Below, piece after piece: positions 28,710 to 38,987 of a stretch of 64,000 bases of DNA. The DNA comes from Arenicellales bacterium (lineage in GTDB: Bacteria > Pseudomonadota > Gammaproteobacteria > Arenicellales > JAJDZL01). The position numbers were made by a program, and so were the translations under genes. The notes beneath the pieces are model-generated. The model saw only the letters and a program-made list of their open reading frames with translations, made no database searches and had not been told where the DNA came from. The stretch's first letter is position 1. Each line of letters begins with the position of its first letter. The stretch covers positions 4,325,109-4,389,108 of the forward strand of contig OY282380.1 of the NCBI GenBank assembly GCA_958295885.1, given 5' to 3'.

Positions 28710-29917
28710 AGGAAATGTCGTTCAGGTTGGCCGACCATTGAGGATGGCGGTAAAATCAGCCGCGTACAGAAACCTGAAGTAAGTCGAGACGCAATGTCCA
28801 CCTAGTTGACGAATCGGAGGTTTAATGAATAACCGCCAGAACGAATTTGAACAATTGATCAATCGCGCTGTTAGCCCAAGTTCCGCACTTTTCTCGTCCA
28901 ATCAAGCATATTAGAAATATTAGTTAGAAGATATTTTTAATATATTAATCTTTCTAGTATTTTTATACTAAATAATTACATATTATATTAGTTTATTAGT
29001 AGTTACTTTGCTTTTGTTAATCCAACAATAATTTGTTGTTACATGTACAGTGCATCTGCCCCAAATCATCCATTCCAATCCTCTATAATGACCTCATTGG
29101 CAATACACTTCATGAGCATGTTCATCAAAGCCGTAGTTTCCTACACCAACAAAAAAGGACAGCCCCAATATGCCTACCAACTGGTGCAGGGCATCCGCAC
29201 CCCAGACAACAAAGTCAGACACAAACTGCTGCTCAGCCTCGGCACCAAATGGTCGCTTCCTAAACCACAGTGGCCGATTCTGGTGGAACGAATCGAAGAC
29301 ATCTTAAGCGGGCAGAACAGCCTGTTCGAATACGACGCTGAAATCGACCGACAGGCCCGACAGATCGCAGAATCCCTGCGACAGCGCGGCTGGTCCGCCC
29401 CAACCGATGTTCAGACCAACCTGCAGACCGTTGATCTCGACAGCATCGAGCACGAACCGCCGCGCAGCTCAGGCGCCGAACGAATCTGTCTGCATGCGCT
29501 GCGCCAACTCGACTTCATCAACCTGCTCGAATCCCTGAACGTCAGCAACAAAGATGCGGCGCTGTGCGCGGCTGTGGTCATCGCCCGCATGCTGCATCCT
29601 GGCAGTGAACGCGAAACCTTGCGCTGGATGCTCGAAGACAGCGCGATTTTGGAGATATTGGAACTGCACGATCAACTGCCGCCTTCGCTGGACAAACTGT
29701 ACCGCTTGAACGACCTGTTGTGGAAACACCGCGTTGCGCTGCAGCGCGCTTTATTCGAACGCGAACGCGACCTGTTCTCGATTGCGGCCACGGTGGTGTT
29801 CTACGACCTGACCAATGTGCACTATCACGGGCGCGCCGATGGTGAGCTGGTCCTACCCCGATAATGTAGAGACACTTTAATTGTAGAGTTTACCTAAGAA
29901 CTGGAGGGAAAACCAAG

Positions 29918-30223
29918 ATGAGTAAAGTGATCTACCCGGAAGAATTAAAAGAGCATATCCTGTCGGAGCATGAAGCGGGGATATCGGTGAGAGAGTTGGC
30001 TCGTAGATACGAGCCGTCGGCGACCACGATTCAGAATTGGAAGCGTCAAGCCAAGTTGAAGGCGAGTCAGCCGGAGGCGGGCGCTGGGAGTGAAGCGGAG
30101 TTGCGCCGTTGCAAGCGTCGTATTGAGCAGTTGGAGCAGGAGAATGCGTTCTTAAAAAAAGCCGCGGCCTGGTTCGCCGCGGACGGCGTGACCCACAGTG
30201 GTGGAACCAGGCGTACGAACTGA
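29918..30223 (+). CDS. IS3 OrfA, copy 2
   Basis: Identical 101-residue helix-turn-helix protein to copy 1. A7-G at 30154-30161 is the slippery site; the -1 frame continues through SRGLVRRGRRDPQWWNQAYE into OrfB. Confidence 0.93.
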   Translation: MSKVIYPEELKEHILSEHEAGISVRELARRYEPSATTIQNWKRQAKLKASQPEAGAGSEAELRRCKRRIEQLEQENAFLKKAAAWFAADGVTHSGGTRRTN

Positions 30224-30258
30224 TTGAAGTCGAGCGCAAAAATTTCACGATTCGTCTG

Positions 30259-31143
30259 ATGTGTCGAGTGCTGGAGATTTCAGAATCGGGTTATTATCGG
30301 TGGCGCCAGCGCCAGCCGAGTCGTCGTTCGCAGCAAAATGAGAAGTTGCTGGCGTCGATTCGTGGCATCATGGTTGCCAGCCAATGGAGCTATGGTGCGC
30401 CCCGCGTGGCGGCGCAGTTGTGCAGAAATGGAGTCAAGGTGAGCGTGAATCGAGTGGCGCGTCTGATGCGAGTGGCGGGTCTGTCGGCGTCGGTGCCGAA
30501 AAAGTATGTGCAGAGCACCCGTCGTGGTGCTCGGACGCATGGAATTGAAGATCGAGTCAATCGTCAGTTTGGCGTTGCCGAGCCGGATCAGCTGTGGGTG
30601 GCGGATGCGACCTATCTGTATACTTTGGACGGCACGCTGTATCTGGCGGTGGTGCAGGACGCCTGCAGTCGGCGCATTTTGGGTTGGGCGATGCAGACTT
30701 GCCAAGATGTCGGTTTGATGAGCCAGGCCTTGCAGATGGCACTTCGAGGTCGACGTTGCAAAGGTGTGATTCACCATTCGGATCAAGGCACACAGTACAG
30801 TGCGAAGGCGTTTCAAGGGTTGTGTCGAGCGCATGGGATTGAGCAGTCGATGGGCAGTGTCGGCGACTGTTATGACAATGCGCAGGCGGAGTCCTGGTTT
30901 GCCACCTTGAAACGCGAAAGCGTGTTGCAGACGGATCCGTTGAAGTCGGCCAAGGAGCTCAGACGTCAGGTGATTCGTTATATTGAATCGTGGTATAACA
31001 CCCGAAGGTTGCATTCGAGTCTGGGATACATGAGTCCGATCGACTATGAAGCGCAGCTGAAAAAAACGCAGTCGGAGTTTGCTTCCGCCCAATTGGGCGG
31101 AAGCAAACTCTCAAATACTAACGTCTCTACCAAATCGGGGTAA
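30259..31143 (+). CDS. IS3 OrfB transposase, copy 2
   Basis: Identical 294-residue DDE integrase to copy 1, with all three acidic residues. It is probably active as an OrfAB fusion. Its stop codon lies inside the right terminal repeat. Confidence 0.93.
   Translation: MCRVLEISESGYYRWRQRQPSRRSQQNEKLLASIRGIMVASQWSYGAPRVAAQLCRNGVKVSVNRVARLMRVAGLSASVPKKYVQSTRRGARTHGIEDRVNRQFGVAEPDQLWVADATYLYTLDGTLYLAVVQDACSRRILGWAMQTCQDVGLMSQALQMALRGRRCKGVIHHSDQGTQYSAKAFQGLCRAHGIEQSMGSVGDCYDNAQAESWFATLKRESVLQTDPLKSAKELRRQVIRYIESWYNTRRLHSSLGYMSPIDYEAQLKKTQSEFASAQLGGSKLSNTNVSTKSG
31075..31110 (+). repeat. Perfect 36-bp palindrome at orfB 3' end
   Basis: Arms of 18 bases centred on CCCAATTGGG, lying within the codons for the last residues of OrfB. 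The copy-1 equivalent is 19945-19980. A different palindrome takes the same place in the related IS3 end at 63945-63976. Confidence 0.9.
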
Positions 31144-32382
31144 GGCTAAGCTGAAGTGCTTCGGACGCTCCAAGCAGAAACGAAACGACTGTGCGCTGAT
31201 CAGTTTGGGCCTGGCCTTGGACGCACACGGATTTCCGTTGCACTGCGAGATGCTGCCGGGCAATGTCTCGGAATGCGATACTTTGCAGAAGATGTTGAAT
31301 AAATTGATAAAACTGCCTGAGTCTGCGCATTCCAGACCCACCGTAGTGATGGATGCACGAATCGCTACCGAAGATAACATCGAGTTTCTGTCGAAAGGCA
31401 GTTACGACTGGGTAGTGGTCTCTCGGCGAGGCAAACCGCCCGTACCACAAGGCAAGCCGCATCTGCAGCGAACCACGAGTCAGGGCTCCAAGGTGTGCGT
31501 ATGGCGGCTGCCGCCACCAGACCAAGACTCGGCGCAAAACCGCGCCGACGACGATGCCAAGGAAGTGTTTCTTTACATACGAAGCGAAAACAAGAAGGCG
31601 GGCGACACCTCCATCGTATCTCGAAAACGCCAGCTGTACGAACAGAAACTGCAGAAACTACATCAAGGACTGTCGAAAAAATACTGTACCAAACGAGTCG
31701 GCAAGGTGCATGAGAAAATCGGCCGCCTCAAACACGAATATAGCAAAGTAAGCCAGCACTATACGGTCGACGTCAGCGAAGACGACAAAGGCATCAATGC
31801 CACGGCCGTGACTTGGAGCTACAGTTCGCAGCACCAAAAAGCCGATGATCAGGCCGGCAGTTATGTGCTGCGCACTTCCCATGCCAACTGGAGCGATGAC
31901 AGGATTGTGAAAACCTACTGGAGTCTGACCGATATAGAGTCCACTTTCAGAAGCATGAAGTCGGAGCTGGGACTTCGTCCGGTCTGGCATCAGCTGAACC
32001 GGCGAATCCAGGCGCACCTGTTCATCACGGTATTGGCTTATCATGCCGTTCACACCTTGCGATTTCAGTTCAGGCAGCACGACATTCACTGGAGTTGGAA
32101 GAGCATTCGCAGACGTCTTCGAAACTGGATGCGGGTGACGACCACGCTCAAGACCAAGGAGCATCGCACAATCACCAACCGTCAGGATGTGCGTCCGACC
32201 GCAGACCAGGCGCAGTTGGCACAGGCACTGAATATGAAGGCGCAACTGCATCGGAAGCGCTGGTGAGGGAAAGAAAAGAAAATAGCGCGAAATGTTGTTA
32301 CATGTACGATTTGGTCTTTTTCGAAAAAAACATGATATCAATACCTTAGGAGAATTGTTTTTTGATTAGTGCGGAACTAGGG

Positions 32383-32585
32383 TTAAGAGCGCTCAGCCGA
32401 CTGTACTACTTCGACCATTGGACTACACTGCTCAAAACCGTCCACCAATCGCGGGCTCCACCCACCTGATTGCACCTGAGCCGATGATTCGATAAAACCC
32501 ATCGGTGAAACCTTGTCGTTCCTATCTGGAGAAAAGTATCATGTAAAGAAAGTAGTGTTCAATTACCAAAATGAGAATTGCTGCA
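32383..32585 (+). repeat. 203-bp direct repeat R200, copy 2
   Basis: Same length and orientation as 19199-19401. It begins immediately after the IS1634 right end and stops where the trlF control region starts. Confidence 0.85.
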
Positions 32586-32684
32586 GGTAGGTAAAATTCC
32601 TGTTTAAACCCAAATTTGTACTCATTCTGAGTTGGTGGTGAGTTCTCAATATTAATTTAGATATGTCTGAGGAGACATTGCGTT
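32586..32684 (+). promoter_or_regulatory. Duplicated trlF upstream region with SD hairpin
   Basis: This stretch is repeated with few changes at 61018-61122 before the trlF fragment. Just upstream of the ATG, TGTCTGAGGAGACA can fold into a five-pair stem with the Shine-Dalgarno GAGG in its loop. Conservation in both copies suggests a functional leader. Confidence 0.6.
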
Positions 32685-35600
32685 ATGAAATATGAATCGC
32701 CCCGAGGGTCAGAATGGAGAAAATGGGATCTTCACCTTCATTCGCCAAAAACAAAGTCAAATGACCAATTTAAAAAATATAGGGGCAACTGTTGGGACAG
32801 GTACTGCGAAATATTACACAACTCAGATGTTCAGGTGTTTGGGATTACAGATTATTTTTCTGCTGACGGGTATTTCAACACAATCCAGGAATATCAGAAA
32901 AGATTTCCTAATCACAAAAAACTCTTTCTGCCAAACGTCGAAATGAGAACGGGAGATGTAGTAAATAAAGCAAGAGAGGAAGTCAATGTTCATTTGATCT
33001 TCAATCCATGCCTAAATAATTTCAAAGACAGAATAAAAAATTTTCTTAGGGTTTTGAAAACTGAAAAGACGGAGAGCAGTGGTCGGCACATTACCGCATC
33101 AGAATTGAAGTCGACTGCAGACTTCGAGAAGGCAGTGACTACGCGAGAGTTTATCAACAACGCTCTTGCAGATACTTATGGCAAAGATGCGGATTTTCTC
33201 AACTACTTCCTTATTGTTACAGCCGTAAACAATAACGGCATCCGTACAAAAAGTGGAAAAGGAAGGAAGCAAATTATTGCAGATGAACTAGACAAATTCA
33301 GCCATGGATTTTTTGGGAATTCTGGAAACGTTGAACACTTTCTATCCGATTTCCGGGCAGAGGATGAAAATGAACGTACTGAACTAAAGCCTGTTTTATC
33401 TGGCTGCGACGCACATTCAATCGATGAGCTGGAAGAACGACTGGGAAACGTCGTTTCAAATTCGAACGGATATCGCTTTGAACCGACATGGATCAAAGCG
33501 GATTTGACGTTTGAAGGACTCAAACAGATTGTATTTGAGCCAGAGAATCGAGTCTATATTGGAAAAGAACCAGAAATTGAGTGGCGTGTCCGAGAGCATG
33601 CAACTAAATTTATAAAAGAACTGCATGTAACCAGCGTAGAAGGTTATCAGAACCAACATGGCAATTGGTTCAGTGACGAGAAAATTCCAATTGGAAAAGA
33701 ACTCGTCGCCATTATTGGCAACAAGGGCAGCGGTAAAAGTGCCGTCACTGATATTATCGGGCTGCTTGGGAACAGTCATCACCAAACATTCGGCGCTGCC
33801 AAAAGTTATTCTGAGCAACTCTTCTCATTTCTAAACAGAAAGAAATTTTTGAAACAAAAGTGCGCTCAAAACTTTGAGGGTAAGCTTTTCTGGCACGAAG
33901 GAGAGGCAGACTGCAAAAATCTTTACGATGAAGTGAACAGGAATTTGCCGGAAAAAGTTGAATATCTTCCACAAAAATACCTTGAAAGAATCTGCACGAA
34001 CATAGCTGACGATGAATTCAGGACAACTCTGAACGAAGTTGTCTTTCGTTATGTCGAACGAGATCAACGCTTTGGTCAGAATAACCTTGACGACCTCATT
34101 CGCTATCTTACCCAGCAAGAGGAGAGAAACCTGCGAAGCAGAAAACAGAATCTCCGACAGAAAAACAGAGAAGTTGCAGCGTTAGAAAAGAAGCTCATTC
34201 CAGATTATTTCGATAATTTACAAGCCAAAATCAGTCAAAAGGAGGAAGAACGGAATGCACATAAAAAAACAAAGCCAGCCGAGAGACAAGAGCCTCCAGT
34301 TGAAAGCGACGAATCAGAAAAAATCGATAAATTAACACAGAAAATTGAGGACTGTAGTAAAAAAATCGCACACTATGAAAATGAGAAGGTCGAAATTACA
34401 AAGTCAATAGAAGACCTTCGTCAGCTTAAGCAGGCAATTGAATCTGAAGCCAGAAAACTTACCGATTTGGAGTCCCAATACCAGGCAATTTTGAAGTCCG
34501 CTGGACTGTCTTTCAAAGATATCGTAAAGATCGAGTTGAATTTTAAAGGGCTTGATGCCCTTGTAAAGCGGAAGAGAACCAGGCTCGATGAAATCAATAT
34601 TTTGTTGAATTCAACGGAAGAAAATGAGAGTGCTTATTTGGAAGGGGCAGAAAGTGAGGAGGACCAAGCTAAATCCCCGAGCATCCTCATTCAGAAAAAA
34701 AGACTTGAACAAAAGCGGTCTGAACTGTCGGAGAACTTGGACAAACCGCAGCGGGAATACCAAAAGTACTTGAGGGAACTGCGCGCTTGGGCAATCCGGG
34801 AAAAGAAGATCTGTGGTGACGAACAGGAACCGGAACTCGACAGCCTCAACGGACTAAAAAAAGAAAAAGAGAAAATCCAATCCAATTACCCAGAAGAACT
34901 TGAAAAAGCGAAAGAGAAACGGATTGAAATCAGCAGGGAGATCTTTCAATTGAAACGGAAAATCACTGATTTTTTCAACGATATAAAACAGTCTATAGAT
35001 TCAGAGATTGAAAAATATCGTGATGACCTTGGTGATTACACGCTTTCAATTGAAGCCGGACTTCGACTTGCCTCATCGTTTATCGAAGAATTTCTAGGGT
35101 ACATCAACCAAAATAGGCGAGGCTCTTTTCAAGGTAGCGAGGCAGGAAGAGCTAAGATTCAGGAAATTTGTGAAGCTGTTGACAGTTGGGAGAATGAAGA
35201 GCGAGTCTTCGATACATTGCACACAATCGTTGACGCCCTTCACAACGATAGACGTGAGGACATTGGGTCTGGCGCAAGTGAAAAGCGCGACGTGTTCAAG
35301 CAGATGAAGCGGCAGGATGAGCCTGTCGTTGATTTATATGACTACCTTTTTGGATTTGATTACCTCAGCACGAAATATGACGTGAAAATTGATCAGAAGG
35401 ACCTAAGTGAACTGTCACCTGGCGAGCGCGGAGGTCTGTTGCTTGTATTTTATCTGATGCTGGATAAGCAGGATATTCCCTTAATCATTGATCAGCCTGA
35501 GGACAACTTGGACAACAAGAGCGTTTACGAAGTTTTAGTTAAATTCATCAAGCAGGCAAAAAAGCGACGTCAAATGATTATCGTCACTCACAACCCCAAT

Positions 35601-35792
35601 CTTGCGGTTGTGGCTGATGCGGAACAGATCATTCACGTGTCGATTGACAAAACGGATGGTAAGAATGAATTCGATTATTTTTCTGGATCAATTGAGAACC
35701 TTAAAGTCAACCGAGCCGTGGTGGATATTCTAGAGGGCACTTTACCCGCATTCGACAATCGGCGATTGAAATATAGAAAATCAACTGTCTAG
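32685..35792 (+). CDS. trlF: TrlF-family PHP-domain AAA-like ATPase
   Basis: A 1035-residue protein. The N-terminal PHP-type domain begins GSEWRKWDLHLHSP with the H-x-H motif and continues DVQVFGITDYFSADGYF. An SMC/ABC-like ATPase follows: Walker A AIIGNKGSGKSAVTD (about 345), two long coiled coils (about 465-580 and 660-780), signature ELSPGERGGLL (about 910), Walker B LIIDQPEDNLDN (about 930) and H-loop VTHNPNLAVV. This is the layout of TrlF, which is found in defence islands; a nucleic-acid damaging PHP domain gated by the ATPase is the usual idea. The gene appears intact. Its N-terminus is duplicated at 61.1 kb. Confidence 0.88.
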   Translation: MKYESPRGSEWRKWDLHLHSPKTKSNDQFKKYRGNCWDRYCEILHNSDVQVFGITDYFSADGYFNTIQEYQKRFPNHKKLFLPNVEMRTGDVVNKAREEVNVHLIFNPCLNNFKDRIKNFLRVLKTEKTESSGRHITASELKSTADFEKAVTTREFINNALADTYGKDADFLNYFLIVTAVNNNGIRTKSGKGRKQIIADELDKFSHGFFGNSGNVEHFLSDFRAEDENERTELKPVLSGCDAHSIDELEERLGNVVSNSNGYRFEPTWIKADLTFEGLKQIVFEPENRVYIGKEPEIEWRVREHATKFIKELHVTSVEGYQNQHGNWFSDEKIPIGKELVAIIGNKGSGKSAVTDIIGLLGNSHHQTFGAAKSYSEQLFSFLNRKKFLKQKCAQNFEGKLFWHEGEADCKNLYDEVNRNLPEKVEYLPQKYLERICTNIADDEFRTTLNEVVFRYVERDQRFGQNNLDDLIRYLTQQEERNLRSRKQNLRQKNREVAALEKKLIPDYFDNLQAKISQKEEERNAHKKTKPAERQEPPVESDESEKIDKLTQKIEDCSKKIAHYENEKVEITKSIEDLRQLKQAIESEARKLTDLESQYQAILKSAGLSFKDIVKIELNFKGLDALVKRKRTRLDEINILLNSTEENESAYLEGAESEEDQAKSPSILIQKKRLEQKRSELSENLDKPQREYQKYLRELRAWAIREKKICGDEQEPELDSLNGLKKEKEKIQSNYPEELEKAKEKRIEISREIFQLKRKITDFFNDIKQSIDSEIEKYRDDLGDYTLSIEAGLRLASSFIEEFLGYINQNRRGSFQGSEAGRAKIQEICEAVDSWENEERVFDTLHTIVDALHNDRREDIGSGASEKRDVFKQMKRQDEPVVDLYDYLFGFDYLSTKYDVKIDQKDLSELSPGERGGLLLVFYLMLDKQDIPLIIDQPEDNLDNKSVYEVLVKFIKQAKKRRQMIIVTHNPNLAVVADAEQIIHVSIDKTDGKNEFDYFSGSIENLKVNRAVVDILEGTLPAFDNRRLKYRKSTV

Positions 35793-36770
35793 CGTCTGGC
35801 AGAACCTCCCGCTTTCAAGGAATTTCAAAGATTATTGGGGAATTTTTATGATGTTCTGCGACGAATCTCGCACCAAAGATGGTGCATCGTCAATTTGCAG
35901 GAGATACGTTCAATTTTGCCTTGATGGGCAGTTTGGCAGAGGTTATTGCAAAAAGCAGCACCCAGAGGGAAGTCTGGTTCACGCGGCTCCTGATCCGGCT
36001 TGGCTGTTTCATTTCCAGCTTTTAACTGCATTCCAGAGATGATATTTTCAAGCTGCCAAAAGCCTTGCAGCGCCAGCCTTTTCCACGCGGGTTTGGTCAA
36101 CAGTCCGGTCTGCCAGCTGATTCAAGCTGCGGCCGCCATGCGCGGAACTGCGCAGGGGGAAGCTGTCTGACCCCGGGCGTTGATCAGGCAGGCCTGATGG
36201 TTTTCATGCCCCCAGTCAATGCCAGACCAAACGTTCATATTCATCAACGGTCGTTTTCCTGTTCATCATGGGCCGAATGGATTCCAATTTCGACCCGGTT
36301 GCCGCGATGCACGGTCCGATCTTTGTACTGGAGCTCTTGGCACGATCGGTCCATTAGGGATTCCATCGCGGCACTGGTTCCTCCACGCCTCTAACACATG
36401 TACAGGGGTAATTGGCTGCTTTCGATTATTCAACTCTGGTCTCAGATGATCTCTCAACTCCAGTCAAGCGATCAGGACATTCTGAATTGCCCCAGCTCAT
36501 TGACAAAGATATGACAGGTGGAAGAAATGAGCGCCCGTCTGAATGGTACTGGACAGGCATGCAGAGCAGACTGCAAATGATCGACCAAAGGCAGATTGGT
36601 CCAATGCTCAAGAACATTCAGTCAATTCCAGTAGATTGCCTGCAATCGATTTCTTTGGGCCTGTCATTTGGTGTTTATGAATGATCGGATTCCAGCATCA
36701 GACGAATCATTGGAAATTACCCGAAGATGTGCAAAATGAAGGTTTCCAGACTGGGAGGAAGAAAACGAGA
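35790..36770 (+). repeat. Decayed element E1, copy A
   Basis: Follows trlF directly. The first 16 bases equal the sequence after the PrrC-like gene. Blocks at 36115-36400 and 36440-36770 are repeated at 58320-58560 and 58610-58990 (copy C), and partly at 56330-56620 (copy B). Minus-strand frames (TKPAWKRLALQGFWQLENII at 36095) match a transposase-like remnant in copy C. No intact gene. Confidence 0.6.
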
Positions 36771-36967
36771 TAGGACTGCCGCATTACGCTTGAAGGCAGA
36801 CTGGACGTTCAGTGATCTGGCTCGAGAGTCTGCGTCATAATCCTGACAACTGAAGATTCAGATTAAAAGTCGAGACGTGAATTGGACGAGATTGGCGAGA
36901 ACTTGTTAAAATCATTTCATCCTGATCAGAAAGAACTGAAGCTTCTTGGAGAATTGGAGGAATGACC

Positions 36968-37222
36968 ATGCCTTGCAGAGTTGGAATCACTAGAAACCCA
37001 GAAAGACGAAAAGCTGAATGGGAGCGTGAAGTTGTGGGCTTGAGAAACTGGAAGGAAGAATATGTGGGCTCTAAGTCTAAAGCTCAGACATTGGAGAATA
37101 GAAGATGGGAGATTTGTCGATCTATTGGAAATCGCGGTCGATGTTACGCCCATCACGGCGGTGGAGATCCTGACGCCTGGGGATGGTACGTATATGATTT
37201 CGACTATGATCTTGTTCGTTAG
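36968..37222 (+). CDS. Small conserved protein (RVGIT-NPERRK type)
   Basis: An 84-residue protein starting MPCRVGITRNPERRKAEWER. The ATG at 36968 has GGAGGA six bases upstream; an ATG at 36962 is too close. It contains RSIGNRGRCYAHHGGGDPDA and ends in WYVYDFDYDLVR. Short proteins with this Arg-rich N-terminus and a HHGG motif are widespread, often in mobile regions, with no known role. Confidence 0.65.
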   Translation: MPCRVGITRNPERRKAEWEREVVGLRNWKEEYVGSKSKAQTLENRRWEICRSIGNRGRCYAHHGGGDPDAWGWYVYDFDYDLVR

Positions 37223-37301
37223 GTGACATGCTTTAATTTTGAAACATTTTGGATGGATCACACAGAAACAATTGGAATGAACTCAAAATTTGAAGGGAAC
37301 A

Positions 37302-37544
37302 ATGGCAGCAGTTTTTGACACACTGGAAGCGGCGAAGCATCTACAGGATGCAGGAATTGAACGCGATCAGGCAGAAGCCATCGTTATGGTCATGCACAAG
37401 GGTCAAGGAGAACCCGCCACTAAAGCCCACATCGACCAGTTAGAGAAAAGAATAACAACTTACATCAACTGGCTGAAGTTTTTGGCGGGTGCTCAAATCA
37501 CAACTGTCGTCCTTGCGACAATCATCATCAATGTCTTAAGTTAG
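37302..37544 (+). CDS. DUF1640-like coiled-coil membrane protein
   Basis: Eighty residues: MAAVFDTLEAAKHLQDAGIE, EAIVMVMHKGQGEPATKAHI, a short coiled segment (DQLEKRITTYINWL) and a C-terminal membrane helix (FLAGAQITTVVLATIIINVL). This matches DUF1640-type proteins. The start at 37302 follows GAAGGGA; an upstream TTG at 37290 is less likely. Role unknown. Confidence 0.75.
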   Translation: MAAVFDTLEAAKHLQDAGIERDQAEAIVMVMHKGQGEPATKAHIDQLEKRITTYINWLKFLAGAQITTVVLATIIINVLS

Positions 37545-38987
37545 CTCAGAGAGTGCTGCAACACAATTTCCGGGGACCAAAGAAACGAGATTCAGCGTTT
37601 CAAGAAAATGCGCGGAAGTGACCGAATCGCGGTTCCTCATTGGTGTTCAACCTGATTGGCCACAGTTGCGGCAAACAGCTTGACGTACGACAGAGAGCAG
37701 ACTGAAACAGCCGACTTGGCCAGCCGGCGACGCGTGACGCACGAAGCTGCAGACAGTGAGTTTCAACTGTTTCCAGAACAAGTCTGTCAGAAGGACTGGC
37801 CAGACGGCTTCGCGTAAGAGGCGCAGCAGCCGATCTTTGGGAATTCAAAGAAGAAATCGAAGGTCTGCATCAAATCAATATCGGCTGGCGGCCTTGATTC
37901 ACAACAAGACAAGGTTCAGTCTGAGTCAAATTCAAAAGGCAGCTGCCTGGGAATAACCAAGATGTGAAATCCAATCTCAAGACGGGCGGTTCGGTCTTGC
38001 AAGACAGGCCTGCGAGCTGCTGGTGATCGAAGGCTGCGAAGCAGATACAGTGCCGAAAAACTTGTTTCCGGGTCGTGCTGACGGAGATCTTTACCGCATC
38101 AAAGACCGACTGACTGGAAATATCTGAAGCGAAATATTCAGTTCAGGCCAAACACCATCAAGGTAAAGCGAACGGATGGGGAGCTGTTCAGCTTCAGAGG
38201 CTGTGAAAATATTACGCAACAGCAAATTTTCGAATATATGGAAACGTACATAATTGTGACTGAACCATCTGGAATCGTTGAAATGGGCTGCGCTGAACTA
38301 ATGCTGGGCAGCTGTCAGCTGAGCGGGATGAATGAGTTCGAAGACGGCAGATCCGTCACACGCTGAATGACGGCGGGAATTCCCTTTTAACGGTCGTTCA
38401 ACTGGCTGAAACTTCGGCCGCGCAGCCGACGCGCCGTCTGCCATTGCCGCCATCACTCATCCGGCCGGCATTACAGTCGCCGCAGCAGACAGACCGTGTC
38501 CGAATCCAAGCTGCGGCCATACAACGCGCTCAGCAACTGATTGAAACCTGCCCTGATTGAATGAACTTCGACAAAAGGCGCGCAGAAATCCCCCTTGTTT
38601 CGATCAGGTTTACGCCTTGTTCTCTCAACTCAGCAGGCGAAATCGTTCTATCGACTCAATAAAAATTAGCCGTGCATTGAACGACAATGCAGTTGAAATG
38701 TTCGACTGGTACAAATAAAATGGATTGAATCTACAGTCCAAAAAAGCTCGTCCTTCCCCGAACAGGGCAGGTGAGCAGCTGCGATAGATGGACCGATTGT
38801 TCTTACATGAATCAATTGACTGTGCTGTTCACCGTCGCTGAATGTTTGAGCTGTCTTGGAATCTCGCCTGTCAAACGGCAAATTCACTGTGGAATGCTTT
38901 GATTTCAGTCGTTCGTAAGTTTCTTTGTGCGACGGTGGCTGCGAATCGAATTCAAATTTATATTCCCCTGCTAAAGAAACATTAGTC
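37545..38987 (+). other. Decayed stretch with repeat E2, copy 2
   Basis: No supported gene. From about 38140 to 38450 it aligns with 3300-3680 (E2 copy 1); here a frame reads LFSFRGCENITQQQIFEYME and GIVEMGCAELMLGS. The remainder has GC-rich, frame-broken sequence typical of old transposases. Confidence 0.45.

Larger units (their letters stand above)
29848..31148 (+). mobile_element. IS3-family element, copy 2 (1301 bp)
   Basis: Flanked by AGC on both sides (29845-29847 and 31149-31151), a 3-bp target duplication. Ends and proteins are the same as copy 1. The two copies are inverted relative to each other. Confidence 0.93.
29112..32266 (+). pseudogene. IS1634-family transposase split by IS3
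   Basis: The 5' part runs 29112-29847 and the 3' part 31152-32266; removing the IS3 element and one AGC repeat gives a continuous 616-residue frame reading DGELKCFGRSKQKR. Motifs include FYDLTNVHYHG (first Asp), VVMDARIATEDNI (second Asp) and DIESTFRSMKSELGL (Glu, with Lys seven on). Apart from the insertion it has no visible lesion, so the IS3 arrival is recent. Confidence 0.88.
28875..32382 (+). mobile_element. IS1634-type element interrupted by IS3 copy 2
   Basis: Left end CCCAAGTTCCGCACT and the reverse complement of the right end, CCCTAGTTCCGCACT, are inverted repeats. A very AT-rich leader (28895-29045) precedes the transposase. A second, truncated right part with the same end lies at 40502-40857. 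Without the IS3 insertion the element is about 2.2 kb. Confidence 0.8.

Noticed and set aside
28895..29045. Replication or partition site in the AT-rich stretch
   Set aside because: It lies inside the IS1634 terminal repeats, before the transposase, so it is the element's own leader.
31079..32266. 395-residue plus-strand frame as an independent gene
   Set aside because: It is the 3' half of the interrupted IS1634 transposase joined artificially to the IS3 end.
35790..35805. Integron attC site after trlF
   Set aside because: The 16-base sequence shared with the PrrC-like gene lacks attC core sites and matches a transposase tail.
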